NCBI RefSeq assembly: GCF_033547075.1 | Contig: NZ_CP137891.1 | Span: 558,001 to 622,000 of the forward strand | Reading direction: 5' to 3' | DNA: 64,000 bases | DNA from: Flavobacterium ardleyense | GTDB taxonomy: Bacteria; Bacteroidota; Bacteroidia; Flavobacteriales; Flavobacteriaceae | Shown: piece after piece, positions 9,494 through 18,083 of the stretch | Position numbering within the stretch: the stretch's first letter is position 1 | How the letters are laid out: each line of letters opens with the position of its first letter | Position numbers and translations under genes: made by a program | The notes under the pieces: model-generated | Told to the model about the DNA's origin: nothing | What the model saw: the letters and a program-made list of their open reading frames with translations, nothing else | Database searches by the model: none

Positions 9494-9784
9494 GTCTGCA
9501 AGTATGAAAACGCGACTTTCAGAATTTTTTAAATAACCTTAAATACACAAATGGCAATGCCATTGTAGCTGTTGGAGACATATTCGTATAAAAGTTCAAA
9601 TTAAATGAATTGCACTGCTCATTAATAAAATTTTCTGGTTTTTCTACTTTATTAAATTTTTCCCTAAACTTGCTATTAATACGCGTCAACCGTACATGTA
9701 TAAAGGCACTTTCTGATTTTAATAAAACTTTAGTTTTTTTAAAATGTTAATAGTCCGTAGATTAGCCTTATCAAATAAAGACCT
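9494..9784. other. Intergenic region, nothing recognised
   Basis: About 290 AT-rich bases between the M13 terminator and the small gene at 9785. I find no repeat, RNA gene or strong promoter match in it. Confidence 0.4.
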
Positions 9785-10075
9785 ATGAATAATCGATATG
9801 ATTCCATAATAGAGGCACTTAGCAACGCAGGTTTTGTCAAATCGACCGCTGATACGCCTATTCGCGAACTCGATTTTAAAATTACAGAGTATAATCTTAA
9901 TACTGATTTGAGTTTTAAATTTGAAAACGTTGCTGATTTCAAAGATTTTTTGCATTCGCAAAGCTCTACCGTGGACGAAGAGCGGGTAGACAACGCACTA
10001 AATGATCTGAATATTGATTCAAATCATTTTTTTTATGTGAACTTTTTCGAAAAAGACGCAACAAACCAGCAATAA
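9785..10075 (+). CDS. Small hypothetical protein upstream of thioredoxin
   Basis: 96 residues starting MNNRYDSIIEALSNAGFV; I do not recognise the family. It has no signal peptide, membrane segment or cysteine, and is mildly acidic. Predicted-looking helices occur at the start and around residues 50-85 (DFKDFLHSQ and VDNALNDLNID). It ends 16 bases before the thioredoxin gene, so the two are likely co-transcribed. The co-directional thioredoxin and NTF2-like genes suggest a three-gene operon, but no function can be assigned. Confidence 0.7.
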   Translation: MNNRYDSIIEALSNAGFVKSTADTPIRELDFKITEYNLNTDLSFKFENVADFKDFLHSQSSTVDEERVDNALNDLNIDSNHFFYVNFFEKDATNQQ

Positions 10076-10091
10076 TTACAAAATACAATTT

Positions 10092-10388
10092 ATGGCAAGT
10101 TTCCAAGAAATAATAAATAAAGACAATCCAGTACTAGTAGACTTCTTCGCCACTTGGTGCGGACCATGTCAAACTTTGGCTCCAATCTTAAGCGATGTAA
10201 AAGCTGAAATGGGAGAATCTCTAAACATCATTAAGATTGACGTAGATAAAAATCAAGCGGTAGCGGCAAAATTCCACGTTCGGGGAGTGCCGATGCTAAT
10301 CCTTTTTAAGAACGGAAAAGAACTTTGGAAGCAATCAGGTGTGATGTCCAAAACCGAAATAATTAATAAAATAAAACCTTACATTTAA
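10092..10388 (+). CDS. trxA: Thioredoxin
   Basis: 98 residues, a complete single thioredoxin domain. The redox centre WCGPC is at residues 22-26 and the cis-Pro loop is RGVPM. There is no signal sequence, so it acts in the cytosol as a disulfide reductant. It is slightly shorter than the roughly 105-residue norm at the N-terminus. It lies 16 bases after a small unknown gene and 5 bases before the NTF2-like lipoprotein gene. It may not be the main housekeeping thioredoxin, which cannot be judged from this window. Confidence 0.93.
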   Translation: MASFQEIINKDNPVLVDFFATWCGPCQTLAPILSDVKAEMGESLNIIKIDVDKNQAVAAKFHVRGVPMLILFKNGKELWKQSGVMSKTEIINKIKPYI

Positions 10389-10393
10389 GTACC

Positions 10394-10963
10394 ATGGCCA
10401 CTAAAAATCGACCCAGGAATGCGAAATTTTCTAACAGGAAACTGTTTGTTATGCTCGCGACACTGTTCTTAGTTATGACGATGCTCGTTTCTTGCAACGC
10501 TCAGAAATCCATTTTCCCAAATACTGCAGATTCCGCAGCAGTAGCCAAAGTTCTTGACAATTGGCATCACTATGCTGCAACCACCAACTTCGAATCTTAC
10601 TTTGATTTGATGACTCCCGAGGCGGTATTTATTGGCACAGATGCTACAGAGCACTGGTCAAAATCTGAATTCCAAAAATATGCACAACCACATTTCGCAA
10701 AAGGCAAAGCGTGGAATTTTACTAGCGTTCAAAGAACAATTTCCTTTAGCAAAGACCATCAAACTGCCTGGTTTGATGAGTTACTAGATACTCAAATGAA
10801 AATTTGCAGAGGCTCCGGCGTAATGCAAAAAGAAAATGGTCAATGGAAAATTGCACAATATGTACTTTCTATGACTGTGCCAAATGAAAATTCTGCCAAA
10901 GTAGTGGAAATAAAAACGCCTCAAGAAGAGGCGCTATTATCAAAACTTAAATCGAAAGATTAG
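10394..10963 (+). CDS. NTF2-like (SnoaL/DUF4440 type) lipoprotein
   Basis: 189 residues. A long basic N-terminus precedes a hydrophobic stretch ending LVSCNAQ, a lipobox placing the mature Cys near residue 34. The rest resembles the cone-shaped NTF2-like fold: VAKVLDNWHHYAATTNFESYFDLM, then FIGTDATEHWSKSEF and WKIAQYVLSMTVP. Such domains bind small ligands or act as small enzymes or immunity-type proteins, so no reaction can be inferred. It follows the thioredoxin gene by 5 bases. The internal ATG at 10451 would give a more compact signal peptide and is an alternative start. Confidence 0.8.
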   Translation: MATKNRPRNAKFSNRKLFVMLATLFLVMTMLVSCNAQKSIFPNTADSAAVAKVLDNWHHYAATTNFESYFDLMTPEAVFIGTDATEHWSKSEFQKYAQPHFAKGKAWNFTSVQRTISFSKDHQTAWFDELLDTQMKICRGSGVMQKENGQWKIAQYVLSMTVPNENSAKVVEIKTPQEEALLSKLKSKD

Positions 10964-10966
10964 TTT

Positions 10967-11908
10967 TTATTTCTTTAGATTTTCCAGCATAATGTTGGTC
11001 ATTTCTGCCAAATCAAAATCGTGTTTCCATCCCCAATCTTCGCGAGCGCTGCTGTCGTCTATACTCGCTGGCCAAGAGTCCGCAATTTTTTGACGGAAAT
11101 CAGGTTCGTATGTAATGGTGAAATCTGGAATGTGCTTCTTAATTTCTTCGGCAATTTCTTTTGGATCAAAGCTAATTGCCGCTAAGTTATAAGAGGAACG
11201 GATCTTAATTTTCTCTGCCGGAGCTTCCATAATTTCGATTGTTGCTCTAATAGCATCATCCATATACATCATCGGCATTGTAGTTTCCTCTTTCAAGAAA
11301 CACTCATAAGTGCCATCGCTTAAAGCTTTGTGGTAAATATCTACAGCATAATCTGTAGTTCCACCGCCAGGCAAAGTCGTGTAGCTAATAAGTCCAGGAT
11401 ATCTGATACTTCGTACGTCTACGCCAAAAATATTGTGGTAATATTCGCACCATCTTTCTCCAGATTGCTTGCTAATTCCGTAAACCGTCGTTGGCTCAGC
11501 AATTGTGAATTGTGGTGTTTGATTTTTTGGAGTAGTCGGTCCAAAAACTGCGATTGATGAAGGCCAGAATAATTTTTTAATTTTTCCCGCTTTCGCTAAA
11601 TTTAAAACGTGGAAAAGTGAATTCATATTCAAATCCCAAGCAAATGCTGGATTTTTCTCCGCAGTTGCAGATAGCAGTGCCGCCATCAGATATACATCGG
11701 TTATTTCATACTTTTCAATAAGTGATTCGATTTGATTGAAGTCTAAAGCATTTAGAACTTCAAAAGGTCCGTCGTTTACTACTGGAACATTCAGTTTTCG
11801 TATATCCGAAGCTATAACATTATCAGTTCCATGAATACTTCTCAATTTTTGAGTTAGCTCAGTACCAATCTGCCCGCAGGCGCCAATTATTAATATTTTT
11901 GTAGACAT
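10967..11908 (-). CDS. Short-chain-type L-threonine 3-dehydrogenase (NAD-dependent, epimerase-like)
   Basis: 313 residues of the extended SDR fold. GACGQIG near residue 9 is the NAD-binding glycine motif and YGISKQSGE supplies the Tyr-x3-Lys pair. The segment PGLISYTTLPGGGTTDYAVD is typical of the UDP-galactose-epimerase-like threonine dehydrogenases described from Flavobacterium. They oxidise L-threonine to 2-amino-3-ketobutyrate, the first step of threonine-to-glycine breakdown. No partner 2-amino-3-ketobutyrate ligase gene is adjacent. A perfect -7 box lies 24 bases upstream. It converges with the NTF2-like gene with only 3 bases between the stops. Confidence 0.88.
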   Translation of the reverse strand: MSTKILIIGACGQIGTELTQKLRSIHGTDNVIASDIRKLNVPVVNDGPFEVLNALDFNQIESLIEKYEITDVYLMAALLSATAEKNPAFAWDLNMNSLFHVLNLAKAGKIKKLFWPSSIAVFGPTTPKNQTPQFTIAEPTTVYGISKQSGERWCEYYHNIFGVDVRSIRYPGLISYTTLPGGGTTDYAVDIYHKALSDGTYECFLKEETTMPMMYMDDAIRATIEIMEAPAEKIKIRSSYNLAAISFDPKEIAEEIKKHIPDFTITYEPDFRQKIADSWPASIDDSSAREDWGWKHDFDLAEMTNIMLENLKK

Positions 11909-11931
11909 ATATCTTTAGGGTTTTCTGACTG

Positions 11932-11939
11932 CAAATATA
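11932..11939 (-). promoter_or_regulatory. -7 promoter element of the threonine dehydrogenase gene
   Basis: TATATTTG on the minus strand, 24 bases before the ATG, is a perfect TAnnTTTG. No clear -33 TTG was seen at the usual distance. Confidence 0.55.
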
Positions 11940-12031
11940 AGATTTTAGAATTGTTGTAATTGGCTGAAAATCATAATATCTGTTAACAAATAATTCTCAT
12001 AGCAGTTTTCAGATTACTAACTTGTACTTCG

Positions 12032-12039
12032 TAACTTTG
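12032..12039 (+). promoter_or_regulatory. -7 promoter element of the lipoprotein-mfd unit
   Basis: TAACTTTG is a perfect TAnnTTTG, 18 bases before the ATG at 12058. This argues against the TTG start at 12022. Confidence 0.55.
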
Positions 12040-12057
12040 CGTTCAAATTTTTCTTTT

Positions 12058-12627
12058 ATGTCTCAACGTTTCAATTTAGTATTTATACTCATTTTTAGCA
12101 TTTTGTCCTGTCAGGACGACACAGCAAAACGCGCTGCAGACAATGCTCGCGAGCTTAAAAAACAAGAGTTGGTTTTCAAAAATCTAAATGAGGCATGGAG
12201 TTTTAATACTCAAGCGCGCTCAGCTGCAGATAGAGAAGTTCTGGCAGTTTGGGATCAATGGCGCATTTTTGTGAATGAATTAGAACAAAAGCCCAAAAGT
12301 TCTGTAACTGCCTTTCGGCAAAAGGCAAAAACCTTGTCAACACGAGTTTTGCAATTGCAAGAAACAGTTCCGCCGGCATACAACCGGCCAGAAGTCCGAA
12401 GTAGAGTTACCGCCTTGATTACGAAAGTTAATGCTTTGAATCTTTACATGAATCTAAATGATATTCCTGAAAAAAAGGTGTTACAAAACATCAAAGAAGT
12501 CAACGATGAACTGGCTTCATTATCACGTCAACTTGAAGAAACAAAAATAAAAGATGCTATTCCTTTGGAGCAAGGCGAAGCAGATATGCTAAAATTGTTG
12601 GATACATCTCGCGCGATACCAAATTAA
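12058..12627 (+). CDS. Hypothetical lipoprotein upstream of mfd
   Basis: 189 residues from the ATG at 12058; the TTG at 12022 would read through the promoter. The signal sequence ends FSILSCQDD, so the mature Cys is near residue 17. The rest is helical and charged, with heptad-like stretches (about residues 60-170), consistent with an alpha-helical or coiled-coil bundle. I do not recognise a characterised family. It sits 18 bases before mfd on the same strand and is probably co-transcribed with it, although an envelope lipoprotein and a repair helicase need not share a role. Confidence 0.8.
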   Translation: MSQRFNLVFILIFSILSCQDDTAKRAADNARELKKQELVFKNLNEAWSFNTQARSAADREVLAVWDQWRIFVNELEQKPKSSVTAFRQKAKTLSTRVLQLQETVPPAYNRPEVRSRVTALITKVNALNLYMNLNDIPEKKVLQNIKEVNDELASLSRQLEETKIKDAIPLEQGEADMLKLLDTSRAIPN

Positions 12628-12645
12628 ACTTAATACTATTTACTC

Positions 12646-15600
12646 TTGAGCAAAACAAGACTTTTTAATAAATACGAAGGCAATACAAAGGTTTCAAAGA
12701 TCAGCGATGATTTACTAAAACCCCGACACAAGCTACATATCAAAGGTTTGATTGGCTCGTCATTGTCTTTTGTAACCCACGCACTTTACAAAAAAACGGA
12801 ACTTCCATTTCTGCTTATTTTAGAAAATAAGGAAGAAGCTGCATATTATCTAAATGATTTGGAGCAGATGGCTGGCGAAAAAGATGTTCTTTTTTACCCA
12901 GGATCATACCGCCGACCTTATCAAATTGAGGAAACCGATAATGCTAACATTTTATTAAGAGCAGAAGTTCTTAACCGAATCAATTCTCGAAAAAGGCCTG
13001 CAATAATTGTTACTTATCCCGAAGCTTTATTCGAAAAAGTTATTACTCGAAAAGAACTTGACAGCAATACACTCAAAGTGGCGGTTGAAGATAAAATTTC
13101 GATGGAATTTATAAATGAAGTTCTTTTTGAATATGAATTTAAAAGAGTTGATTTTATTACCGAACCTGGAGAATTTTCGGTTCGTGGAGGAATTGTGGAT
13201 GTGTTTTCGTTCTCGAATGAAAATCCTTACCGAATAGAATTTTTTGGAAATGAAGTTGATAGTATCAGAACTTTTGATGTAGAAACCCAACTTTCGATCG
13301 AAAAGAAGAAGAAAATTACGATTATTCCAAATGTCGAAAATAAATTCTTTAGAGATAAACGAGAATCTTTTCTAGATTATATTTCTGATAAGACTGCGAT
13401 ATTTATTCAGAACACCGAATCACTTCAAGCGCAATTAGACAAAATGTTTGAAAGAGCAATTGATGCTTTCGCTAAATTAGAAGGTGGAATTAAACACGTT
13501 TCTCCCGAAGAACTTTTCTCGGACAGCAAGTCTTTTATGCAAAAGGTTGAACTTTTCACGGTTGCTGAACTTGGTTCTAAAAGCTATTTAGAAACTAAAA
13601 GCACTTATGAATTTCTAATTCAGCCGCAGCCTTCTTTCAATAAGCAGTTTGATTTATTGCTGAACAATCTTAGCGACAATCACTTTAATGGAATTCGGAA
13701 TTACCTTTTTTGCGCAAGCGAAAGTCAGGCGAAACGTTTTCACGACATATTCGCAACCCTAGACGAAGCCAACAAAGAAGATATTTCGAAACAATACGAC
13801 ACCATCGTTTTTCCTTTATATCAAGGATTTATCGATTTAGAAAATCAAGTTGCTTGCTATACAGATCATCAAATTTTTGAAAGATATCATAAATTTAATA
13901 TTAAAAATAGCTATTCAAAAAAGCAAACGCTGACTTTAAAAGAACTGAATACGCTAGTTGTGGGCGATTATGTAACTCACATTGACCACGGAATTGGAAA
14001 ATTTGGCGGACTTCAGAAAATTCAAGTTGAAGGAAAATTACAAGAAGCGATAAAATTGGTTTACGCCGATAATGATATTGTGTATGTGAGTATTCACTCA
14101 TTGCATAAAATTGCAAAGTACAGCGGAAAAGACGGAACACCGCCAAAAATATACAAACTCGGATCGAATGCTTGGAAAGTTTTAAAACAAAAAACCAAAG
14201 CTCGAGTTCGACATATTGCCTTTAATTTGATTCAGCTTTACGCTAAAAGGAGGTTGGAAAAAGGTTTTCAATATAAACCAGATAGTTATTTACAGCTAGA
14301 ATTAGAATCTAGCTTTATTTACGAAGACACTCCAGATCAGACAAAATCTACTCTGGATGTCAAAGCCGATATGGAAAGCGATCGCCCAATGGACCGATTG
14401 GTTTGTGGCGATGTTGGATTTGGTAAAACCGAAGTTGCAATGCGTGCAGCTTTCAAAGCGGTGGACAACGGCAAGCAGGTAGCGATTTTAGTTCCAACCA
14501 CGATTTTAGCATATCAGCACTACCGTTCTTTTACCGAAAGGTTGAAAGATATGCCAGTGACAATTGGCTACGTAAACCGTTTCCGAACTGCCAAAGAAAA
14601 AGCAGAAACTCTAAAAGATCTAGCCGAAGGCAGACTTGATATTATTATTGGAACACATCAATTAGTCAGCAAGAATGTTGTCTTTAAGGACTTGGGATTG
14701 CTGATTGTGGATGAAGAACAGAAATTTGGTGTAAACGTAAAAGACAAATTAAAAACAATTGCCGCCAATGTTGATACACTCACATTAACCGCCACGCCAA
14801 TTCCGCGAACACTTCAGTTTTCATTGATGGCGGCGCGAGATTTATCGATTATTTCCACGCCTCCTCCCAATCGTGTTCCGATTGAAACTCACGTAGTTTC
14901 GTTTAGCGAAGAAATAATTCGCGATGCGGTTTCCTATGAAATTCAGCGAAATGGTCAGGTTTTCTTCGTGCATAACCGCATTGAGAATATCAAAGAAGTT
15001 GCTGGAATGATTCAGCGACTTGTGCCCGACGCCCGCGTGGGAATTGGCCACGGACAGATGGATGGTAAGAAACTTGAGGAATTGATGGTTGCGTTTATGA
15101 ATGGCGAATTTGACGTTCTTGTCGCAACTACGATCATCGAAAGTGGTTTGGACGTTCCGAATGCCAATACGATTTTTATTAATAATGCGAATAACTTCGG
15201 ACTTTCGGATTTGCATCAAATGCGTGGTCGTGTAGGTAGAAGTAATAAGAAAGCTTTCTGTTATTTTATCACACCGCCTTATTCTGCAATGACCGAAGAT
15301 GCACGGAAACGTATTCAGGCGCTAGAGCAATTTAGCGAATTGGGAAGCGGATTTAACATCGCGATGAAGGATTTGGAGATTCGTGGTGCCGGAGATTTAT
15401 TAGGTGGAGAGCAAAGTGGTTTCATTAATGAAATCGGTTTTGAAACCTACCAAAAGATTATGAATGAGGCAATCGAAGAACTTAAAGAGAATGAATTCAA
15501 GGATCTTTACGACGAAGTAGAACCTCAAAATCAGAAGGAAAAAGAATATGTCAAAGACCTTCAGATAGATTCTGATTTCGAATTGTTGTTTCCAGACGAT

Positions 15601-16014
15601 TATATAAACAACGTTTCTGAACGATTGAACCTTTACAATGAACTTAGCAATGTCAAGAACGAAGAGGAATTAATGGCTTATGAGCAGAAGCTTATCGACA
15701 GATTTGGACCTCTGCCAAAACCAGCAATTTCACTTCTTAATAGTATTCGAATCAAGTGGATTGCTACCAAAATTGGAATTGAGAAACTGGTAATGAAGCA
15801 AGGAAAAATGATTGGCTATTTTATCGCCGATCAGCAGTCGAGTTTTTATCAATCGGATAGATTCACTGAGATCCTACAATTTGTACAGCGCAATCCTACC
15901 TTGTGTAAGATGAAAGAAAAGCAGACATCGGGTGGATTGAAATTGTTGCTGACATTTGACAATGTTCGTTCTATAAGAAGAGCGCTGGAAGTGATGAATC
16001 AGCTTAAATTGTAA
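12646..16014 (+). CDS. mfd: Transcription-repair coupling factor Mfd
   Basis: 1122 residues, normal length. Mfd displaces RNA polymerase stalled at DNA lesions and recruits UvrAB. The N-terminal third is UvrB-like without helicase activity (FYPGSYRRPYQIEETD). A central RNA-polymerase-interacting domain begins about residue 440 (GDYVTHIDHGIGKFGG), followed by the RecG-like translocase with Walker A GDVGFGKTE, the DEEQ box and TATPIPRTL. The C-terminal TRCF domain is also present. The start is a TTG at 12646 (MSKTRLFNKYEG); no ATG occurs nearby. Read as complete and functional. Confidence 0.97.
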   Translation: MSKTRLFNKYEGNTKVSKISDDLLKPRHKLHIKGLIGSSLSFVTHALYKKTELPFLLILENKEEAAYYLNDLEQMAGEKDVLFYPGSYRRPYQIEETDNANILLRAEVLNRINSRKRPAIIVTYPEALFEKVITRKELDSNTLKVAVEDKISMEFINEVLFEYEFKRVDFITEPGEFSVRGGIVDVFSFSNENPYRIEFFGNEVDSIRTFDVETQLSIEKKKKITIIPNVENKFFRDKRESFLDYISDKTAIFIQNTESLQAQLDKMFERAIDAFAKLEGGIKHVSPEELFSDSKSFMQKVELFTVAELGSKSYLETKSTYEFLIQPQPSFNKQFDLLLNNLSDNHFNGIRNYLFCASESQAKRFHDIFATLDEANKEDISKQYDTIVFPLYQGFIDLENQVACYTDHQIFERYHKFNIKNSYSKKQTLTLKELNTLVVGDYVTHIDHGIGKFGGLQKIQVEGKLQEAIKLVYADNDIVYVSIHSLHKIAKYSGKDGTPPKIYKLGSNAWKVLKQKTKARVRHIAFNLIQLYAKRRLEKGFQYKPDSYLQLELESSFIYEDTPDQTKSTLDVKADMESDRPMDRLVCGDVGFGKTEVAMRAAFKAVDNGKQVAILVPTTILAYQHYRSFTERLKDMPVTIGYVNRFRTAKEKAETLKDLAEGRLDIIIGTHQLVSKNVVFKDLGLLIVDEEQKFGVNVKDKLKTIAANVDTLTLTATPIPRTLQFSLMAARDLSIISTPPPNRVPIETHVVSFSEEIIRDAVSYEIQRNGQVFFVHNRIENIKEVAGMIQRLVPDARVGIGHGQMDGKKLEELMVAFMNGEFDVLVATTIIESGLDVPNANTIFINNANNFGLSDLHQMRGRVGRSNKKAFCYFITPPYSAMTEDARKRIQALEQFSELGSGFNIAMKDLEIRGAGDLLGGEQSGFINEIGFETYQKIMNEAIEELKENEFKDLYDEVEPQNQKEKEYVKDLQIDSDFELLFPDDYINNVSERLNLYNELSNVKNEEELMAYEQKLIDRFGPLPKPAISLLNSIRIKWIATKIGIEKLVMKQGKMIGYFIADQQSSFYQSDRFTEILQFVQRNPTLCKMKEKQTSGGLKLLLTFDNVRSIRRALEVMNQLKL

Positions 16015-16034
16015 TCATATTATAACATATATTG

Positions 16035-16083
16035 AAAAGCTTCAAGGGAACTTATTAATTAAGTTGTTTTGGAGCTTTTTCTT
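16035..16083 (+). terminator. Probable terminator after mfd
   Basis: A long imperfect hairpin: AAAAGCTTC pairs with GGAGCTTTTT, with an inner ACTT/AAGT stem around ATTAATT, followed by TTTTTCTTT. Confidence 0.55.
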
Positions 16084-16428
16084 TGAACTTTTATATCAGT
16101 TTGATTCCCTTTTTGTATTAGCGTGTATACTTCAATATAGTGAATCCAGATTCGTCTAATTATTTTGATGGGCACGGACTGCAATTCCGCGATATCGTGA
16201 CGTACTTTTGCATCTATAGGAAATTATGACTACGAACTCTTTTAAAACTCTTTTCCACTTTGCTGCTTGCGGGATTTCCGCTACAATCTGGGCTAGGGAT
16301 TTTGGGGTTATTTCAAATAAAGATTTATCATAGAATAATCTCAAATTCCATTTGCTATAAATCGAGAATTATAGTTTATTTTAGTAGGCTGAGGGAAATT
16401 CTATTTTAACTCAAAAAAGGAAAAGAAC
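16084..16428. other. Intergenic region with a probably decayed repeat
   Basis: Around 16168-16200 there is GGGCACGGACTGCAATTCCG followed by CGATATCGT, a small palindrome-rich stretch reminiscent of repetitive intergenic elements common in Flavobacterium. A 62-codon minus-strand frame crosses it (16156-16344) but has no recognisable protein features. No RNA gene is seen. Confidence 0.35.
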
Positions 16429-16590
16429 ATGCAGGAAATCATATTATATCAAGACGCCAACGGCAAAGTTAAAATTGTCGAGCTGTTTGGCGTGGATAGA
16501 ATTGTGATAACAAAGCATCTTAAAAATATCTTTGTCACCAACGAATTTGAAAAGGATTCAGTATGTGCAAAAATTGCAGATACTGCTTAA
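16429..16590 (+). pseudogene. Remnant of a RhuM-family protein (N-terminal fragment)
   Basis: The 53-codon frame begins MQEIILYQDANGKVKI and jumps directly to VELFGVDRIVITKHLKNIF and SVCAKIADTA. Full-length RhuM-type proteins open with an EIILYxxxDG segment, then about 15 residues including a WLTQ motif, then AELFGVDRxxITKHxxNIF and SVCAKxAHTA. Here the WLTQ segment is missing and the frame stops right after TA, with decayed continuation (DGQNN) past the stop. It is thus an internally deleted, truncated copy just upstream of the YhcG-type nuclease gene. RhuM genes often lie in restriction or defence islands. Confidence 0.7.
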
Positions 16591-16648
16591 GATGGTCAGA
16601 ATAATATCAACTCTAAATTTATAATTCTTTCGTTAATATTTCAAAATT

Positions 16649-17758
16649 ATGGATAAAACATATATAGATTGGATTGAAACACTTAAACTAAAAATCAGAG
16701 CAGCTCAGCTCAAAGCTAGTGTTGCGGTAAATGTGGAGATGATACTTTTGTATTGGGAAATCGGAAGGAGTATTATTCAGAAGCAAGACTCATTAGAATG
16801 GGGCAGCAAAGTCGTTGAGCAAATGGCAAAAGATTTGAAAAGAGAATTACCCGACACCAACGGTTTTTCTCGTACCAATTTATTTGCTATGCGCAGATTT
16901 TACTTATTTTATTCTGGAAATGAAATAGTCCACCAAGCTGGTGAACAATTAGAAAATCGCGATTTCACACCTGCCTTTCCAGCAAAAGTGATAAACACAG
17001 AAATAGTTCACCAAGTTGGTGAACTATTATCAAGAGAAAGTCTATTAGGAAAAATCCCTTGGCGACATCATATTGCTATTATGAGTAAATGCACTAATGT
17101 AGCAGAAGCTCAATTTTATATTAAGAAGACAATCGAAAATAATTGGAGTAGAAACATTTTAGAAATTCAATTGAATTCAAATTTAATTGATAGACAAGGG
17201 AAGGCTCAAAACAATTTCAATCTTACTCTTCCAAAACCTCTAAGCGATCTTGCCTACGAAACACTAAAAGATCCTTATAAATTTGATTTCTTGACATTAG
17301 AAACAGATGTTCAAGAGTTAGAACTTGAAAAAAATCTTACAGAAAATATTACAAAATTTTTATTGGAGTTGGGAAAAGGTTTTGCTTTTGTTGGCAGACA
17401 ATATACTCTACAAATTGGGAACAAAGAGCGTAAACTCGATTTGCTTTTCTATCACATAAAAATGCATTGCTATGTTGTGATAGATTTAAAAATGGGAGAA
17501 TTTGAACCAGAATATGCTGGTAAGATGAACTACTATCTTTCGGCAATAGATAAACTTCTAAAAACCGATCAAGACAATCCTAGCATTGGTATTATATTAT
17601 GCAAATCCAAAGACAATTTGGAAGTAGAGTATGCATTACAAGACATGAAAAAACCAATGGGGATAAGTGAATTTACATTTAGTGAATTACCAAAGACTAT
17701 TCAGAATAGTTTGCCTTCTATAGAAGAATTAGAAGCTGAACTGAATAGGATTCTATAG
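16649..17758 (+). CDS. YhcG-type PDDEXK nuclease (DUF1016)
   Basis: 369 residues. The N-terminal DUF1016_N helical domain starts DWIETLKLKIRAAQLKASVAVN and contains LLYWEIGRSI. The C-terminal half is a PDDEXK nuclease-like domain with YTLQIGNKERKLDLLFYH and YVVIDLKMGEFEPEYAGKMN, giving the Asp and D-x-K catalytic residues. Related proteins are predicted to resolve or cut DNA and travel in defence or mobile regions; the exact substrate is unproven. The linker holds a doubled motif (EIVHQAGEQL and EIVHQVGELL, about residues 92-101 and 115-124). It sits 58 bases after the RhuM remnant, consistent with a partly decayed accessory locus. Confidence 0.9.
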   Translation: MDKTYIDWIETLKLKIRAAQLKASVAVNVEMILLYWEIGRSIIQKQDSLEWGSKVVEQMAKDLKRELPDTNGFSRTNLFAMRRFYLFYSGNEIVHQAGEQLENRDFTPAFPAKVINTEIVHQVGELLSRESLLGKIPWRHHIAIMSKCTNVAEAQFYIKKTIENNWSRNILEIQLNSNLIDRQGKAQNNFNLTLPKPLSDLAYETLKDPYKFDFLTLETDVQELELEKNLTENITKFLLELGKGFAFVGRQYTLQIGNKERKLDLLFYHIKMHCYVVIDLKMGEFEPEYAGKMNYYLSAIDKLLKTDQDNPSIGIILCKSKDNLEVEYALQDMKKPMGISEFTFSELPKTIQNSLPSIEELEAELNRIL

Positions 17759-17819
17759 AAAATTGGAGCATATACTACCATTTGTAATGAAAGTTATTCT
17801 TAACAATTACTTCAAAATC

Positions 17820-17931
17820 GCCCAACCCGCGCGAAGGATGGGAACGGCATCCTTTGCTGCCTAAATAAATTTGAAATTTTAGAGAATTATTTCTAGCAGC
17901 AAAGATACAGTGGACAGCCTGACACGAGCCT
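17820..17931 (+). repeat. Dispersed palindromic repeat (diverged copy 2)
   Basis: This contains GGGAACGGCATCCTTTGCTGC and, after an AT-rich insertion, GCAGCAAAGATACAGTGGACAG. These are the same two arms as in the copies at 27319 and 28538, but with a longer loop. It lies downstream of the YhcG-type gene. Confidence 0.7.
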
Positions 17932-17991
17932 ACGAAATTTTGAATGTTAAACAAAAACCTCTGGCGAGTGGCGCGCCCAAAAGAAAATCCT

Positions 17992-18046
17992 ACAACAAAA
18001 AACAGGCAGTCAATCGGAGATTTAAACTCTTCTTGACTGCCTGTTA
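17992..18046 (-). terminator. Terminator of the secreted protease gene
   Basis: AACAGGCAGTCAA (18001-18013) pairs perfectly with TTGACTGCCTGTT (18033-18045); on the minus strand the stem is followed by TTTTTGTTG. Confidence 0.75.
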
Positions 18047-18083
18047 TTTAAGTTGTTAAACTAAAAATCGAATCTATAAAATC

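Noticed and set aside
9739..9993. Minus-strand frames of 80-84 codons opposite the small gene at 9785
   Set aside because: They are antisense shadows; the plus-strand gene is in line with the downstream thioredoxin gene and has a sensible start.
16156..16344. 62-codon minus-strand frame after mfd
   Set aside because: It crosses palindrome-rich intergenic sequence, has no recognisable motif and no promoter. It was kept only as part of an intergenic note.
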